Origin: an uncultured Prevotellaceae bacterium
GTDB lineage: Bacteria > Bacteroidota > Bacteroidia > Bacteroidales > Bacteroidaceae
Assembly (NCBI GenBank): GCA_900313615.1
Contig: OMRP01000012.1
Span: 1-56,417, forward strand
Length of the DNA stretch: 56,417 nucleotides
Direction of reading: 5' to 3'
Shown here: in pieces, positions 22,653-30,951 of the stretch
Numbering within the stretch: position 1 is the first letter of the stretch
Layout: every line of letters starts with the position of its first letter
Program-made: the position numbers and the translations under genes
The notes under the pieces: model-generated
The model's database searches: none
The model's input: the letters and a program-made list of their open reading frames with translations, nothing else
What the model was told of the DNA's origin: nothing

Positions 22653-25247
22653 TTAGAATCTGAGGGTGAAATTAAGCATACCGTTGGTACCGAAAGCGTA
22701 GAACTTCATCGGACTGCGCGAGAACTTGTAAGCGCGTTCGTTGTTCATCGTACCATCGTCTTTCACGGTGTAGTCGCTGCGGCTCTGTTCGAAACCACCG
22801 GTACACAGGCGGGTGTTGTTCAGAATGTTCGTCACCATGAGGTTGATGTTGAGGTTCTTGCCACGACCCAGACGGATGCTGTGGCCGATGGAGCCGTCGA
22901 GCATAAAGCCACCCTTGCCTTTGGCTTGTTCGGGAACAATGAAACTGCCGTCATTGTTCACGTTACCCATAGTGATGAGTGTGCCTTGGTAGCGGTAGGA
23001 AGGAGCGTAGCTCAGGTAGATGCGGTCATAGTAGTTACCGTTTAGGTTGATGTACCAACCCTTGCGGTGGTAGTTCAGACCCAGACTGAGTGCCGTGAGC
23101 GGTGTGCCGCTCTCGTGCATGCCCTCGTTCATGACAATATCGCTGGTGTATGTCTTTTTCGTGGAGTTCATGTAAATCACGTCAGCGTTGTTCGTGTTTT
23201 TACCTTCGCTCATAGTACCTATGGCACGCAGGTCGAGCCAGTCGGTGAGTTTGAAGTCAAGACCCAGTTCCACACCATAATAATCTTTCTTGATATTGGT
23301 CATCGACACGTACGAGAAAGAGTTGATGTCGTCGAAATAGAAATTCTGCCATTCCGTTACGTCGTACATGTGGGTATAGTAAGCGTTGACGTTGGCACGG
23401 AGCCAGGAGTTCTGGTATTGGTAGTCGAACTCGCTGCTGAACACTTTCTCATTGTGCAGGTTGGTCACGAAGTCATTGTTCATCTCTGGCGACACAAATG
23501 CGGCCTGTGCTTGCGGAGCATTGAGTTGGAAACCAGCTCCAAAGCGAATCAGGTGACCTTGACCCAGGTTCACGCCAAGGCTACCCTTCACGCCGCCATC
23601 GAGGAATTTGGCTGACTTGCTCTTGCCGTATGAGTTGTCAGCAAACATACCGTTGCGCATGTTACCGTTGCGGTTCATGGTTGTTCCGCCAAGACGACCG
23701 GCGAGGAAACCGCGGAATCGGCCGAAGGTGGTGGTGTAGTTACCCCAGAGGAAGGCTTTCTTCACATTCAGGTCATAATCGTATCCGAAACGGTCGCCTT
23801 CACGGATGAACGCACCCTTGCGGTCGGCACCCATCGTGTTCAAGTCGTACTGCACATAGTCGCTCGTGCCAGCGTAACTACCCATGGCATAGGAGTTGAT
23901 GTTGTGGAAACTATTGGCTCCCAACAAGTCCTCCATTGTCTGGTAGTGCATACCTTTGTTCGTCATGGCTATCAAACCAACGTTATACGAATTGTGGGTG
24001 TTGATGTTCGACTTCAAGGTGGTCGCAAAGGTGAAGTTCAGATTGTCGTTATGTTTGCCATATTGGTAATACATGGCATCGGCACCGGCAGCGTTGGCTT
24101 GTAGGTTTGCCCAGTACAGACGGTCCCAGTTCACCTGCCTGTTCTCTCTCGAAGCCTTGAGGAATTCGTAGGCGGTGTTCCAATCGGCAAGGCCCTGGTC
24201 GGTGCGGTTGGCATTCACACCGTCGGTGCTCTCTCCCCATACGTCGTAATAGCTACTGGGCATGTTCTTCCAATAAGTGGGAAGGGGGTTGTCTGTGTTC
24301 TGGTACGACAGACGGGTGCTTTCATACCAACTGTAGCGGCCATGCAATGTGGTGGTTAACGTCATGTTGTCATTGATGGTCCAGTCCCATGTCAACAAGG
24401 CTGAAGGCTGGAAGTCGGTCACCACGCGCGAGTTGCGCTTCTTGCCATTCTGGTAGCCCCAGTAGGGATTGTATTGGTTGTCGTTGGCTATCCAATACAT
24501 CTCGTCAGTCACGGGGCCTTGCGAGGCACGTTCGGTGGGGTTGCCCCAAGTGGAGAATGCCAGAGAGTGACGACCTTTCCAGATTTTCTGCACTCCGAAA
24601 TAGTATGACAACGAATTGTAGAAAGTACCTTCCACATATCCTTCTTTAGCCCAGCGGTAGCCGATGCTCAAAGCGTAGGACCATCCGCGGGCACTCAGGC
24701 CGCTTCCGTAGGTGTACATGCCACGCAGCAAGTAATTGCGGTTGGCGATGCTGGCGGTCACCTTGTGGCCTGTGGGTACGTTGGCGGCGCGGAAGTTGTA
24801 GTTGTTGCTACCAGCCATGGCGGGCATGGTGAAGTTGTTGTCTTCAAACGGAAGTGCGGTGTCGTAATTGCGGGTGAGGTTGTTGATGCCACCCACATTG
24901 GAATAGCGGAACTGGCCCGTTTCCATGTCGTTCATGGGTGCTCCGTTGATGAACACCTCGTTGTACTTCTGGTTGAAGGCGCGGTAACGATGGCGGGCTG
25001 GTGAGAAGAGGTATCCCACCTGGCGGGCATACACGTTGGTGTTGCTGCTCATGATGGTCACGCTCTGCGTCATGTCCTCGTCTTCGCCAAGCTGTGTCTC
25101 TGAGAATGTGAAGGTCGACTCATCCAATGAGATGACGACCTGCCCTGTGCTGTCTACGTCGATACTGTACCCCGGATCATCGGTCTGGGCCATAGCGAAA
25201 GAAGCGCAGCAGAGGGCAATCACTGCTAATGTCAGCCTTTTTTGCAT
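22653..25247 (-). CDS. TonB-dependent outer-membrane receptor
   Basis: An 864-residue outer-membrane protein with signal QKRLTLAVIALCCASFAMAQ. There is no N-terminal carboxypeptidase-like (CarboxypepD_reg) domain. A short plug-like region has YNEVFINGAPMNDMETGQFRYSNVGG, a stretch typical of a Bacteroidetes TonB receptor subclass. The rest is dense amphipathic beta-strand typical of a 22-strand barrel, ending in the terminal aromatic signature GMLNFTLRF. No canonical TonB box was identified. It is the first gene of an operon with two OB-fold-type lipoproteins, and a secreted EEP nuclease is divergently transcribed 194 bases away, so uptake of nucleic-acid breakdown products is the best guess. 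A weak -7 (TTACTTTG, minus, 25280-25287) lies upstream. Confidence 0.85.
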   Translation of the reverse strand: MQKRLTLAVIALCCASFAMAQTDDPGYSIDVDSTGQVVISLDESTFTFSETQLGEDEDMTQSVTIMSSNTNVYARQVGYLFSPARHRYRAFNQKYNEVFINGAPMNDMETGQFRYSNVGGINNLTRNYDTALPFEDNNFTMPAMAGSNNYNFRAANVPTGHKVTASIANRNYLLRGMYTYGSGLSARGWSYALSIGYRWAKEGYVEGTFYNSLSYYFGVQKIWKGRHSLAFSTWGNPTERASQGPVTDEMYWIANDNQYNPYWGYQNGKKRNSRVVTDFQPSALLTWDWTINDNMTLTTTLHGRYSWYESTRLSYQNTDNPLPTYWKNMPSSYYDVWGESTDGVNANRTDQGLADWNTAYEFLKASRENRQVNWDRLYWANLQANAAGADAMYYQYGKHNDNLNFTFATTLKSNINTHNSYNVGLIAMTNKGMHYQTMEDLLGANSFHNINSYAMGSYAGTSDYVQYDLNTMGADRKGAFIREGDRFGYDYDLNVKKAFLWGNYTTTFGRFRGFLAGRLGGTTMNRNGNMRNGMFADNSYGKSKSAKFLDGGVKGSLGVNLGQGHLIRFGAGFQLNAPQAQAAFVSPEMNNDFVTNLHNEKVFSSEFDYQYQNSWLRANVNAYYTHMYDVTEWQNFYFDDINSFSYVSMTNIKKDYYGVELGLDFKLTDWLDLRAIGTMSEGKNTNNADVIYMNSTKKTYTSDIVMNEGMHESGTPLTALSLGLNYHRKGWYINLNGNYYDRIYLSYAPSYRYQGTLITMGNVNNDGSFIVPEQAKGKGGFMLDGSIGHSIRLGRGKNLNINLMVTNILNNTRLCTGGFEQSRSDYTVKDDGTMNNERAYKFSRSPMKFYAFGTNGMLNFTLRF

Positions 25248-25441
25248 AGATTTAAGATGAATTGATTTTTAACTTTTTGCAAAGTAACAAATTATTTTTC
25301 AAAAAAATACATTTTATGTGTGTTTTTTTTTGACTTTCATGCGTTATTATCCTAAAAAATTACGATATTTGCACTCAAATCATGGTGGGTGAAATCATGA
25401 TGCCTCCATGATGAAGTTTTTTAACCGAAACAATCTGGATT

Positions 25442-26488
25442 ATGAAACGAGTTTGTTTTCTTTTGACCGTCATGATGCTGGCAGCGATGACTGTCATGGC
25501 ACAACAAAAGCAATATCAAGTGTATGGCGTGGGATTCTACAACCTTGAGAATTTGTTCGACACGGTTCATGATGTGGGCAAGAACGATGTGGAATACCTT
25601 CCCAACGGCGCTAATAAATGGGGTTCCGTGAAATATACCCATAAGTTGCACAATATGGCCCGTGCGGTTGCCGATATGGGTACCGACGTGCTCAAGGGTG
25701 TGGGATGTGCCGTCATTGGCGTGTCTGAGGTGGAGAACGCCAATGCGCTCACGGACCTTATCAACCAACCCGAACTCAAGGAACGCAACATGCAGTTTGT
25801 ACATATTGAAGGTCCCGACCGAAGAGGTGTGGACTGCGCCATGCTCTACAACCCCAAACTATTTACCGTGCGTGATGTCAAATTGGTGCCTTATGTGCCT
25901 GAACTGGAGAAAGACAGTCTGTACATCACTCGTGGTTTCCTCACTGTCAGCGGCACGTTGGCCGACGAGCATGTGGCCATCATCGTCTGCCACTGGCCCA
26001 GTCAGTATATCGGCTCGTTCTATCGCGAGTCGGCAGGACGACAGGTAAGGGCAATCAAAGACTCTTTGCTTGAAGAGGATCCCCAGTGCAAGGTGATGGT
26101 GATGGGTGACATGAACGATGACCCACACTCCCGTTCCATGTCGCGTGAGTTGAGGGCGCAACGTGACTTCAAGGACATGCGTCCACGCGATATGTATAAC
26201 CCTTGGTGGAAGATTCTCGACAACGGAACGGGCACGCTTACTTACGAGGGACGATGGAACTTGTTCGACCAGATTGTGATGACCCCCAATATGCTCAATA
26301 TGGAAGATGAGCGCGACTTCACCACGTTGAAGTTCTGGAAAGCGCAGATACAACGTCGCGACTACCTCATCCAGACGGAAGGGTCGTATAAGGGTAGTCC
26401 CAAACGAACCCATGCTGGTGGTGTGTGGCTTGATGGCTACTCCGACCACTTGCCGGTAGTGGTCTATCTCATGAAGGAGAAAAAATGA
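25442..26488 (+). CDS. Secreted endonuclease/exonuclease/phosphatase (EEP) family protein
   Basis: A 348-residue protein with a cleavable signal (KRVCFLLTVMMLAAMTVMAQ). EEP motifs are in order: FYNLENLFDT with the Mg-binding Glu, IGVSEVENANAL, RRGVDCAMLYNP, CHWPSQY (His), VMVMGDMNDDPHSRS (Asp/Asn pair) and the C-terminal YSDHLPVVV. Family members hydrolyse phosphodiester bonds of DNA, RNA or lipids. The neighbouring OB-fold lipoproteins favour nucleic acid. Transcribed divergently from the TonB receptor operon. A near-consensus -7 GATATTTG is at about 25364-25371. The last four bases ATGA overlap the start of the UDG-family gene, so translation is coupled. Confidence 0.9.
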   Translation: MKRVCFLLTVMMLAAMTVMAQQKQYQVYGVGFYNLENLFDTVHDVGKNDVEYLPNGANKWGSVKYTHKLHNMARAVADMGTDVLKGVGCAVIGVSEVENANALTDLINQPELKERNMQFVHIEGPDRRGVDCAMLYNPKLFTVRDVKLVPYVPELEKDSLYITRGFLTVSGTLADEHVAIIVCHWPSQYIGSFYRESAGRQVRAIKDSLLEEDPQCKVMVMGDMNDDPHSRSMSRELRAQRDFKDMRPRDMYNPWWKILDNGTGTLTYEGRWNLFDQIVMTPNMLNMEDERDFTTLKFWKAQIQRRDYLIQTEGSYKGSPKRTHAGGVWLDGYSDHLPVVVYLMKEKK

Positions 26489-27078
26489 TTGAGCAACATC
26501 CGCTCAAGCCCTTCTTGCCCGATGGGGCCCGGCTGCTTATGTTAGGCAGTTTCCCTCCGGCACGCCATCGTTGGTGCATGGACTTTTTCTATCCAAATTT
26601 TACCAACGACATGTGGCGGGTTTTTGGGTTGTGTTTGCATGGAGACAAATCTTTTTTCGTCGACGAGGAACACCGCACCTTTCGCCGTGAAGCTATCGAG
26701 CAGATGCTACACGAGCAGGGCATTGCCATCTACGACACTGCCGAAGAGGTGATACGCACCAAGAACACGGCATCAGACAAAGACCTTGAGGTGGCACGCC
26801 CCACAGACCTCAAAGCCCTCATCAGCCAACTGCCTTCGCTGCAGGCCATCGTCACTACTGGGGAGAAGGCCACAGCCCTGGCGGCGGCACAGTTGGGTGT
26901 GGCAGTGCCCAAAGTGGGCACTTTCGTGGATTGTTCTTGGCAGGACAACCATCATGGCAGCACCCGCTCCCTCCGTCTCTACCGTATGCCCAGCAGTTCA
27001 CGCGCCTATCCCATGAAAGTGGAGCGCAAAGCGGAATACTATAAAGAGGTTATAGGGACAAGTGAAAAGGAAAGTTGA
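26485..27078 (+). CDS. Uracil-DNA glycosylase superfamily protein
   Basis: A 197-residue cytoplasmic protein. The N-terminal LLMLGSFPPARHRW corresponds to the catalytic-loop motif of the UDG superfamily (Mug/TDG-like GxxPxx). Residues IAIYDTAEEVIRTKNTASDKD fill the second conserved region. The C-terminal RMPSSSRAYP is the leucine-loop-like motif common in the uncharacterised DNA-deoxyinosine glycosylase group. It could excise deaminated bases. Start overlaps the nuclease stop (ATGA), an interesting pairing of a secreted nuclease and a DNA repair enzyme. The stop codon lies inside a GGAAGTTGAA-type repeat. Confidence 0.82.
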   Translation: MIEQHPLKPFLPDGARLLMLGSFPPARHRWCMDFFYPNFTNDMWRVFGLCLHGDKSFFVDEEHRTFRREAIEQMLHEQGIAIYDTAEEVIRTKNTASDKDLEVARPTDLKALISQLPSLQAIVTTGEKATALAAAQLGVAVPKVGTFVDCSWQDNHHGSTRSLRLYRMPSSSRAYPMKVERKAEYYKEVIGTSEKES

Positions 27079-27193
27079 AGGGAAGTTGAATGGTAGTTAA
27101 AAGGGAGTAAAAGGGAAGTTGAAGAGAGTAAAAGGGACAATAGCAGGCTAATCATAAACCTCAAACCTCAAATCTCAAACCTCAAATCAAAAT
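27070..27193. repeat. Two short-period arrays between UDG-family gene and udk
   Basis: The first (27070-27140) has GGAAGTTGAA and GGGAGTAAAA units with a 9-11 base period and includes the upstream stop codon (27076-27078). The second (27163-27191) is a clean heptamer array, CTCAAAC/CTCAAAT repeated, and ends 4 bases before the udk ATG. No promoter or hairpin was found in the gap. Confidence 0.8.
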
Positions 27194-27829
27194 ATGACCA
27201 TCATTGGAATTGCGGGAGGCACGGGCTCCGGAAAAACAACCGTGGTAAGGAAAATCGTTGAGGCACTGCCGCCCCATTATGTGGCCGTGGTACCCCTCGA
27301 CTCGTATTACAACGACACGACGGGCATGACCGACGAAGAACGTCGTAACATCAATTTCGACCACCCCGACGCCTTCGACTGGAAACTGCTCATCAAGCAA
27401 ATCAATCAATTGCGCAATGGTGAGGCCATTGAACAGCCCACCTATTCGTATATCCTTAGCAACCGCTTGGAAGAGACCATCCACGTGGAACCCAAGCCCG
27501 TGATTATCATCGAAGGTATCATGACACTCATCAACCGCAAACTGCGCGAGATGATGGACCTGAAAATATTCGTCGACACCGACAGTGACGAACGGCTCAT
27601 ACGCAATATCCAACGCGACGTGGTGGAGCGCGGACGCACTGTCGACATGGTGCTTAGCCGGTACCTCAACGTGCTCAAACCCATGCACGAGCAGTTCATC
27701 GAGCCGACAAAAAAATTCGCCGACCTTATCATTCCACAAGGCGGCGAAAACCTGAAAGGCATAGGCATACTCTGTAAATATATCGAGCAACTGGTGCCTG
27801 TGCCCGTGAAGAAGAATCCACAACTTTAA
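27194..27829 (+). CDS. udk: Uridine kinase
   Basis: A 211-residue P-loop kinase with Walker A GGTGSGKTT at residues 8-16. It then has VVPLDSYYND, the substrate motif NFDHPDAFDWKLL, PTYSY, IIIEGIM and RDVVERGRTVDMVLSRY. It phosphorylates uridine and cytidine for pyrimidine salvage in the cytosol. A nucleoside salvage gene near a proposed nucleic-acid scavenging locus fits, but the two are not in one operon. The 3' end overlaps the end of the convergent DUF308 gene by 4 bases. Confidence 0.96.
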   Translation: MTIIGIAGGTGSGKTTVVRKIVEALPPHYVAVVPLDSYYNDTTGMTDEERRNINFDHPDAFDWKLLIKQINQLRNGEAIEQPTYSYILSNRLEETIHVEPKPVIIIEGIMTLINRKLREMMDLKIFVDTDSDERLIRNIQRDVVERGRTVDMVLSRYLNVLKPMHEQFIEPTKKFADLIIPQGGENLKGIGILCKYIEQLVPVPVKKNPQL

Positions 27830-28464
27830 TCCACTTCTTCGTATTCCACATATTCGTTGTCATCGTCCTTGGCAGAGGAGGATGACGACCTGTTCCCTTT
27901 TGTTTCGTCGCGACGGGCAGGTAGGTTGCTCTTTTGTCCGCTATGGATGGCGGAGGCATTGACAATCTCGCTGATGCCGTAGGCTATCAGGCAGATGCCG
28001 AGGATGATAAGTGGTATGGAGGCACTCTCCATGGGTTTGACAATGATAAAAATGCCCGTGAGCAGCAAAACGGTGGGCAAGATCCAAAAGCCCAGTCCCA
28101 GCTCCACGTATTTGCGTGCCTGAACCAATGCCATAAACTGGTTAATGGCTCCCAGGATGACGATGGCTCCGAGCACATACATCAGACCTTTGTCGAACCA
28201 ACCGGGAACCAGGGCGAGCAGCAGGCCAAATACGGTGCTTCCAATGCCAACCACAGGAATGGTAGGTGCCAAAGCACTCTTCTCTTCCAACAGCCGCTGA
28301 CGGTCGTTCCAGTAGGCGATGCATGAGATGACACCCGACACCAGGAACAGAACGCCGATGCCGATAGTGATGCCTTTGACGGTGCTGTCGGGACGCAATA
28401 ATATCAGTGTGCCTATCACTAAGGCACAAAACGCGCGGAAATAGGAACTTTGGATGATTTTCAT
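27826..28464 (-). CDS. DUF308 (HdeD-like) membrane protein
   Basis: A 212-residue inner-membrane protein from ATG at 28464 (MKIIQSSYFRAFCALVIG). It has about six membrane segments in pairs, for example TIGIGVLFLVSGVISCIAYW, VGIGSTVFGLLLALVP, VLGAIVILGAINQFMAL and IPLIILGICLIAYGI. The C-terminal tail is cytoplasm-like, with Ser run and acidic end (KDDDNEYVEYEEVD). This fits the HdeD/DUF308 family, whose function is acid-stress-linked in E. coli and otherwise unknown. A consensus promoter sits at 28485-28515, just before the chosen start. The longer frame to 28596 would cover that promoter. Confidence 0.85.
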   Translation of the reverse strand: MKIIQSSYFRAFCALVIGTLILLRPDSTVKGITIGIGVLFLVSGVISCIAYWNDRQRLLEEKSALAPTIPVVGIGSTVFGLLLALVPGWFDKGLMYVLGAIVILGAINQFMALVQARKYVELGLGFWILPTVLLLTGIFIIVKPMESASIPLIILGICLIAYGISEIVNASAIHSGQKSNLPARRDETKGNRSSSSSAKDDDNEYVEYEEVD

Positions 28465-28484
28465 GACGTTTGTCTTTGATAGTG

Positions 28485-28515
28485 CAAAGATAAGCGATAT
28501 GTAAGAAAAAACAAA
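28485..28515 (-). promoter_or_regulatory. Promoter of the DUF308-like gene
   Basis: Minus-strand TATCTTTG (CAAAGATA at 28485-28492), 19-base spacer, TTTG (CAAA at 28512-28515). Confidence 0.85.
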
Positions 28516-28644
28516 AATGAGTGGCTGTATTTTTGTATTTTTTTGTTCGCAGCAATTCAAGACAAGCAGGAATAGCGCTTTTTTTCGACATTCCAATGCT
28601 TTTCATTTTGTCAAATTAAAAATATTGTTTTATTTTGCACATTC

Positions 28645-29169
28645 ATGGAGAATAAAAAGACAACGACGCGATTGTTGCTCACACGTCATGGGCAAACCGT
28701 GGGCAATGTGGACCAGGTGCTACAAGGGCAGATGCAAGGCGAACTGACCGAGGAGGGTAGGGCGCAGGCTCGTGAGGTACGTGACCGGTTGCGCACGGAG
28801 CATATCGATGCATTCTACTCAAGCGACTTGAAGCGTGCCATTGACACCTGTGCGATTATAGCCGAACCGCACGGGTTGCCTGTGCAGACAACCCCCCTAT
28901 TGCGTGAACGCGATTGGGGTGACTTTACGGGTGAACTCATTCCCGAACTGAAGGACAAAGTGTGGCCCGACAACGTGGAGACCATTGAGCATATGAAGGA
29001 ACGTGCCATGGAGTTTGTGCGTCTCATACGAGAGCAGTACCCTGGTGGCACTGTCCTTGCCGTGGGCCATGGTATTCTCAACAAAGCCTTGCAATCCGCT
29101 TTTTACGGCAAACCCATGCATGAGGTGTTGAAAATGACCAACGCTGAAGTGAGGGAGATTGAGGTATGA
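28645..29169 (+). CDS. Histidine phosphatase family protein (phosphoglycerate-mutase-like)
   Basis: A 174-residue enzyme with the catalytic LLLTRHGQTVGN motif (His near residue 14). It also has FYSSDLKRAIDTCAIIA, the acid residue region LRERDWGDFTGE, and the second His in VLAVGHGILNK. It belongs to the branch of small-molecule or phosphosugar phosphatases such as CobC/GpmB-like enzymes; the substrate cannot be told. There is no signal peptide, and the gene is followed by a perfect hairpin terminator. A -7-like TTATTTTG lies 8 bases before the start codon. Confidence 0.9.
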   Translation: MENKKTTTRLLLTRHGQTVGNVDQVLQGQMQGELTEEGRAQAREVRDRLRTEHIDAFYSSDLKRAIDTCAIIAEPHGLPVQTTPLLRERDWGDFTGELIPELKDKVWPDNVETIEHMKERAMEFVRLIREQYPGGTVLAVGHGILNKALQSAFYGKPMHEVLKMTNAEVREIEV

Positions 29170-29186
29170 GGGTTCTTAAGGTAAAA

Positions 29187-29219
29187 AAGAAGAGGGCACC
29201 AAGTTGGTGCCCTCTTCTT
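29187..29219 (+). terminator. Long perfect hairpin terminator
   Basis: AAGAAGAGGGCACCAA (29187-29202) and its exact reverse complement (29204-29219) form a 16-bp stem (about 13 bp allowing for the turn). With its A- and T-rich flanks it may work in both directions. Confidence 0.85.
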
Positions 29220-29367
29220 CGTCAGTACATGTTGGTTGCAAATTTATTAATAACTTCCTGATCTCTAACCTTTTTACCTTGCAAAACTGCAACCCATTGA
29301 ATTTGAATGATATGTAAGTCGATTCAAAACAGTTATCTTTCAAAATTATCTTTAGCTGTAGAATGGA

Positions 29368-30603
29368 TTAGCGATGTCCACCGCGTCCGCCACCACCATG
29401 GCTGCCACCACCGAAGGAGCGTGAACCGCCACCATGGCTACCGCCACCGAAGGAGCGCGAACCGCCACCATGGCTACCACCACCGAAGGAGTGTGAACCG
29501 CCACCGCTACGGCTGCCGCCGAATGAGCTGGAACTGCGCGATGAGGGAGCGCTGAAGCTGCGCGATGAGGGGGCGCTGCTGCGACTGCCTGTGGAAGGAG
29601 CGCTGTAGCTGCGTGAGCCGCTATCTCTGCGTATACCGCTGCCGGAATGAATCTCACGGCGCTGGCTGGGTGTGAAGGTGCCGCTGGGACGAGAACTGCT
29701 CGAACCACTGCCATAGCTACGGCTGCCGCCGGGGGCTGTGCTGCGTGTGCTGCTCTCACGACTGCGCATACCGTCGCTCCTGCGCATTGTACGGTCGCTG
29801 GCTCCGCTACGTATGCCGTCGCTTCTGCGTGAACCGTTGTCGATGCTACCACCGCGTGTGCTGCCCATACCGCTGTGGGGGTTACGTCCGGTGGTGCTAC
29901 CACCGCGTGTTCCCACGTCGCTGCGTGAACCGCCGCGCTGTCCGTGGTCTACGCCACTGCGTCCGCGTCCGTTGTCACCGCGTCCGATGCCACTGCGTCC
30001 ATTGTCGCCACCACGTCCACGTCCGTTGTCAACGCCACCGCGTCCACGTCCACTCCTGTGGTCGAATCCGTTGCGATAGTCGCCGCGGTCGAATCCGTTG
30101 CGCATGCCGGCGTGACGGTCGCCATTGCCGTGATGTCTTCCGAAGGTACGGCCGTGATACCAACTGCGTCCGCCGTTGTGACGCCAACTGTGTCCACCGC
30201 GATACACATGATAGAAGTGCGGGCGACCATAGTAGAAGTAGTCACGATAGGGATAGCGTGCGTAGATGCCGAAATGCCAGTAGCCACCTGACCAGTAGAG
30301 AGGACGGTAGAAGTAGCTGGCGGCACAGAACAACCGATATTGCCAGTCGAAGAGCACATAGCTCATGTCGAGGTTACGGTAAGTCCAATAGGTGCCGAAA
30401 AGGTCGGCCTCGGTGTTGACGCTCAACAGATAGTCGAGGTTGATCTCATACACTGCTTCGTACTGCTCCTCGGTGAGGTTCAGTTCGTATGCCATCTTGT
30501 CGGCCAGGAACAATGCCTGCTGACGTGCCTGCTCATAACCCATGGCGCTGGCCGAAGTCGTGATGGTGAACAGTGCTACGAAGGCTAATAACATCTTTTT
30601 CAT
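29368..30603 (-). CDS. Envelope protein with Tyr/His-rich middle and Gly/Ser/Arg-rich repeat tail
   Basis: About 411 residues, signal KKMLLAFVALFTITTSASA. Residues about 20-60 are helical (ADKMAYELNLTEEQYEAVYEINLDYL), a pattern like Spy/CpxP or DUF-type stress helices. Residues about 80-160 are extraordinarily aromatic (AASYFYRPLYW, RYPYRDYFYYGRPHFYHVYRGG). The remaining 240 residues are low-complexity G/R/D/N then S/R/G, ending in three SFGGGSHGGGSR-type units encoded by a 36-bp tandem repeat. I know similar Bacteroidetes hypothetical proteins but no function. Upstream on the minus strand lie two AGGG-N4-(T/C)CC(T/C) sites like those of the paralogous lipoproteins. The ATG at 30609 is also possible. 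Confidence 0.75.
   Translation of the reverse strand: MKKMLLAFVALFTITTSASAMGYEQARQQALFLADKMAYELNLTEEQYEAVYEINLDYLLSVNTEADLFGTYWTYRNLDMSYVLFDWQYRLFCAASYFYRPLYWSGGYWHFGIYARYPYRDYFYYGRPHFYHVYRGGHSWRHNGGRSWYHGRTFGRHHGNGDRHAGMRNGFDRGDYRNGFDHRSGRGRGGVDNGRGRGGDNGRSGIGRGDNGRGRSGVDHGQRGGSRSDVGTRGGSTTGRNPHSGMGSTRGGSIDNGSRRSDGIRSGASDRTMRRSDGMRSRESSTRSTAPGGSRSYGSGSSSSRPSGTFTPSQRREIHSGSGIRRDSGSRSYSAPSTGSRSSAPSSRSFSAPSSRSSSSFGGSRSGGGSHSFGGGSHGGGSRSFGGGSHGGGSRSFGGGSHGGGGRGGHR
29396..29503 (-). repeat. 36-bp tandem repeat, 3 units, in coding sequence
   Basis: CCATGGCT recurs at 29396, 29432 and 29468 with near-identical 36-base units encoding SFGGGSHGGGSR. Differences are at third codon positions except at the ends. 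Copy number may vary between strains. Confidence 0.85.
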
Positions 30604-30681
30604 AATCATATATATTTAATTGTTTTACGTGTTGATATCCTTTCACGATGCAAAGAAACGAACTTTTTTCTTCATGCTAAA

Positions 30682-30716
30682 AGGATTTTCCCTAAACACT
30701 CGGGGGAATTTCCCTA
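30682..30716 (-). promoter_or_regulatory. Two operator-like sites upstream of the Gly/Ser-rich envelope gene
   Basis: Read on the minus strand: TAGGGAAATTCCCCC (30702-30716) and TTAGGGAAAATCCT (30682-30695). They resemble the palindromes at 13101-13116 and 14011-14024. A -7-like TTTCTTTG (minus, 30651-30658) lies closer to the gene. The 342-base gap to the wzi-like gene otherwise holds only the two repeat arrays listed next. Confidence 0.55.
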
Positions 30717-30720
30717 TTGT

Positions 30721-30770
30721 TGAGATAGTTGGTAAGTTGATGAGTTTGTGAGTTGATGAGTTTGTATATA
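30721..30770. repeat. Octamer array (GAGTTGAT/GAGTTTGT)
   Basis: AAGTTGAT, GAGTTTGT, GAGTTGAT, GAGTTTGT follow with an 8-base period. It lies in a divergent intergenic region and does not touch a stop codon. Confidence 0.75.
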
Positions 30771-30837
30771 ACTATGAAATGAAGAAGTAATAGTGAACAG
30801 TGAATTATTTTACACTTTTCGTTTTTAACTTTTACTT

Positions 30838-30908
30838 TCAAGGGTAATCTCTTGCCCCTTGCTCCTTGCCCCTAAACAATTCCCTTTCTCCCTGCTCCTT
30901 GCCCCTAC
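30838..30908. repeat. Arm of the CTTGCYC heptamer family, doubled
   Basis: TAATCTCTTGCCCCTTGC (from 30845) and CCCTGCTCCTTGCCCC (from 30891) are two runs of TTGCYCC heptamers in the same direction. The left edge CAAGGGTAATCTCTTGC parallels the inner arm sequence of the cassette at 4569-5105. It lies about 45 bases upstream of the Wzi-like gene. Confidence 0.7.
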
Positions 30909-30951
30909 ACAATAAAACCCACGTTCATGCGTTATAAATTTAAATACGATT

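Noticed and set aside
29352-29903. Ala/Val-rich frame and several plus-strand frames over the Gly/Ser/Arg-rich gene
   Set aside because: Alternative frames of low-complexity repeats.
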